64,000 bases of DNA, from the NCBI RefSeq assembly GCF_002264395.1, contig NZ_NFVA01000016.1:21856-85855 (forward strand), given 5' to 3'. Shown piece by piece: positions 63,541-64,000 of the stretch (within the stretch, counting starts at the first letter, position 1; each line of letters begins with the position of its first letter). This stretch comes from Paenibacillus sp. VTT E-133291. Lineage in GTDB: Bacteria; Bacillota; Bacilli; Paenibacillales; Paenibacillaceae. The notes beneath the pieces are model-generated. The model made no database searches and had not been told where the DNA came from. It saw nothing but the letters and a program-made list of their open reading frames with translations. Position numbers and translations under genes: made by a program.

Positions 63541-63733
63541 ATGCTTATGGGGATTACATATGTAGATGTGGACTGTACTTTGGTTGTTGATAGGACAATA
63601 AATGAAGTATTGATCAGAATGGGTAAATATGTAGAACGTAGACAGGATTGTTGAATATGATTTAGTAGGTGCCGTCACTTTTGAAAACGAAAACAAAATC
63701 ATCTTGATGGATATCAAAATATTAAAGCAATAA
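63541..63733 (+). pseudogene. Short ORF broken by a frameshift
   Basis: ATG 63541 opens 37 codons (MLMGITYVDVDCTLVV...VERRQDC) and stops at 63654. Just before that stop another frame becomes protein-like (NVDRIVEYDLVGAVTFENE...MDIKILKQ) and stops at 63733. Joined near 63625-63632 they would give one protein of about 65 residues. No family recognised; a sequencing error, a decayed gene or chance are all possible. Confidence 0.35.
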
Positions 63734-63762
63734 GGATCTCTTAAACAGCGGAGGTGTATCGA

Positions 63763-63942
63763 ATGGACAAAATGAAGGCTACGTACGAAGTGATGCTAGG
63801 ACTTGCGGCAGAAATGGTGTGGGATGAAGCGCTGCGAAAGCGTCGCTCCGACATCTTGCACCGTGAGATTGACACGGCGCTGGCTACAGGAGATAAATTA
63901 GCTTTCCGAAATCTTACAGAAGAACTTAAAAGTTTGGCATAA
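63763..63942 (+). CDS. IDEAL-domain protein
   Basis: A 59-aa protein consisting almost entirely of the IDEAL domain (HREIDTALATGDKLAFRNLTEEL), a short helical element found at the C-terminus of Bacillales proteins such as YpiB/UPF0302. Here the UPF0302 part is missing, so only the domain remains. ATG 63763 follows GCGGAGGTG by eight bases; GTG 63754 lies inside that site. The role is unknown. Confidence 0.8.
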   Translation: MDKMKATYEVMLGLAAEMVWDEALRKRRSDILHREIDTALATGDKLAFRNLTEELKSLA

Positions 63943-63971
63943 AGAAATGCGCTTAGCGCATTTCTTTTTTT
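63943..63971 (+). terminator. Terminator after the IDEAL gene
   Basis: AGAAATGCGC-TTA-GCGCATTTCT perfect stem and seven T. It is directly followed by the presumed intron edge. Confidence 0.9.
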
Positions 63972-63973
63972 AT

Positions 63974-64000
63974 GTGCGCCCAGCATGGGCGCTATCTATA
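63974..64000 (+). mobile_element. 5' end of a group IIC intron (cut by window end)
   Basis: GTGCGCCCAGCATGGGCGC followed by TATCTATA. This has the group II 5' boundary GTGYG and, base for base, the first stem (GCGCCCA / TGGGCGC) and following TCTATA of bacterial class C introns such as those of Oceanobacillus and Bacillus. Class C introns insert just after the T-run of intrinsic terminators, which is where this lies. The reverse transcriptase and the remainder are outside the window. Confidence 0.75.

Noticed and set aside
1..64000. tRNA, rRNA, CRISPR arrays, prophage or insertion sequences
   Set aside because: None seen by eye: no repeat-spacer pattern, no cloverleaf, no transposase or phage gene apart from the group II intron edge at 63974.

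Overview
The window looks like a chromosomal segment of an endospore-forming, Gram-positive, Paenibacillus-like member of the Bacillales. The basis is strong AGGAGG ribosome-binding sites, frequent GTG/TTG starts, sporulation and germination genes (spoIVA, spoVIF-like, ypeB, IDEAL protein), a TRAP (mtrB) gene with a TRAP-controlled trp operon, and a gene order that follows the Bacillus subtilis res - serA - ypb - prsW/ypeB - cmk - der - gpsA - spoIVA - hbs - mtrB - hep/men - ndk - cheR - aro/trp/his/tyr block. The species is an inference. Window positions 1 and 64000 both cut through features.

Layout. 1-6.4 kb: 3' end of rluB, then cytochrome c biogenesis genes resABC and the two-component pair resDE. 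6.5-8.2 kb: glpK and a small helix-hairpin-helix ORF. 8.4-14.2 kb, the most accessory part: a minus-strand pair (carboxymuconolactone decarboxylase-like protein and a thiamine-diphosphate enzyme) behind a cyclic-di-GMP class I riboswitch, a methyl-accepting chemotaxis protein, a WYL regulator and a divergent SDR enzyme. 14.3-16.4 kb: serA behind a T-box leader. 16.4-26.5 kb: membrane and stress genes (CPBP protease, phosphoesterase, polysaccharide deacetylase, MecA-family adaptor, PrsW), ypeB, a PilZ protein, cmk and plsC. 26.6-37.2 kb: S1-domain protein, der, plsY, gpsA, spoVIF-like, a DUF2768-like protein, ferredoxin, a lipoprotein, a serine hydrolase and spoIVA. 37.6-45.6 kb: hbs, mtrB, the heptaprenyl/menaquinone cluster (hepS, menG, ubiA-like, ubiX, mqnA, hepT), ndk and cheR. 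45.7-57.2 kb: the aromatic supraoperon aroC-aroB-aroH-trpEDCFBA-hisC-tyrA. 57.5-64 kb: MFS transporter and XRE-cupin regulator, a long non-coding stretch holding a candidate small RNA, an ECF sigma/anti-sigma pair, a histidine phosphatase, an unknown protein, a broken ORF, an IDEAL protein and what appears to be the first 27 bases of a group IIC intron.

How it fits together. ResABC build c-type cytochromes under ResDE, while the hep/men/mqn cluster makes menaquinone with a heptaprenyl tail, so both ends of the window serve respiration. MtrB at 38 kb should be the protein that reads the eleven GAG/TAG triplets in the trp leader at 48.5 kb. PrsW at 22 kb may act on the anti-sigma factor at 61 kb. 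c-di-GMP appears twice: as riboswitch ligand at 10.6 kb and as likely ligand of the PilZ protein at 24.3 kb.

The least expected signals are: (1) a perfect TTGACA-17-TATAAT minus-strand promoter with a cre-like operator in its spacer, about 90 nt upstream of an intrinsic terminator and with no good ORF between (candidate small RNA); (2) a c-di-GMP OFF switch, with a legible antiterminator, before a ThDP-enzyme operon; (3) a TRAP site starting almost at the transcript 5' end with its terminator about 160 nt away; (4) the group IIC intron edge directly behind a terminator.
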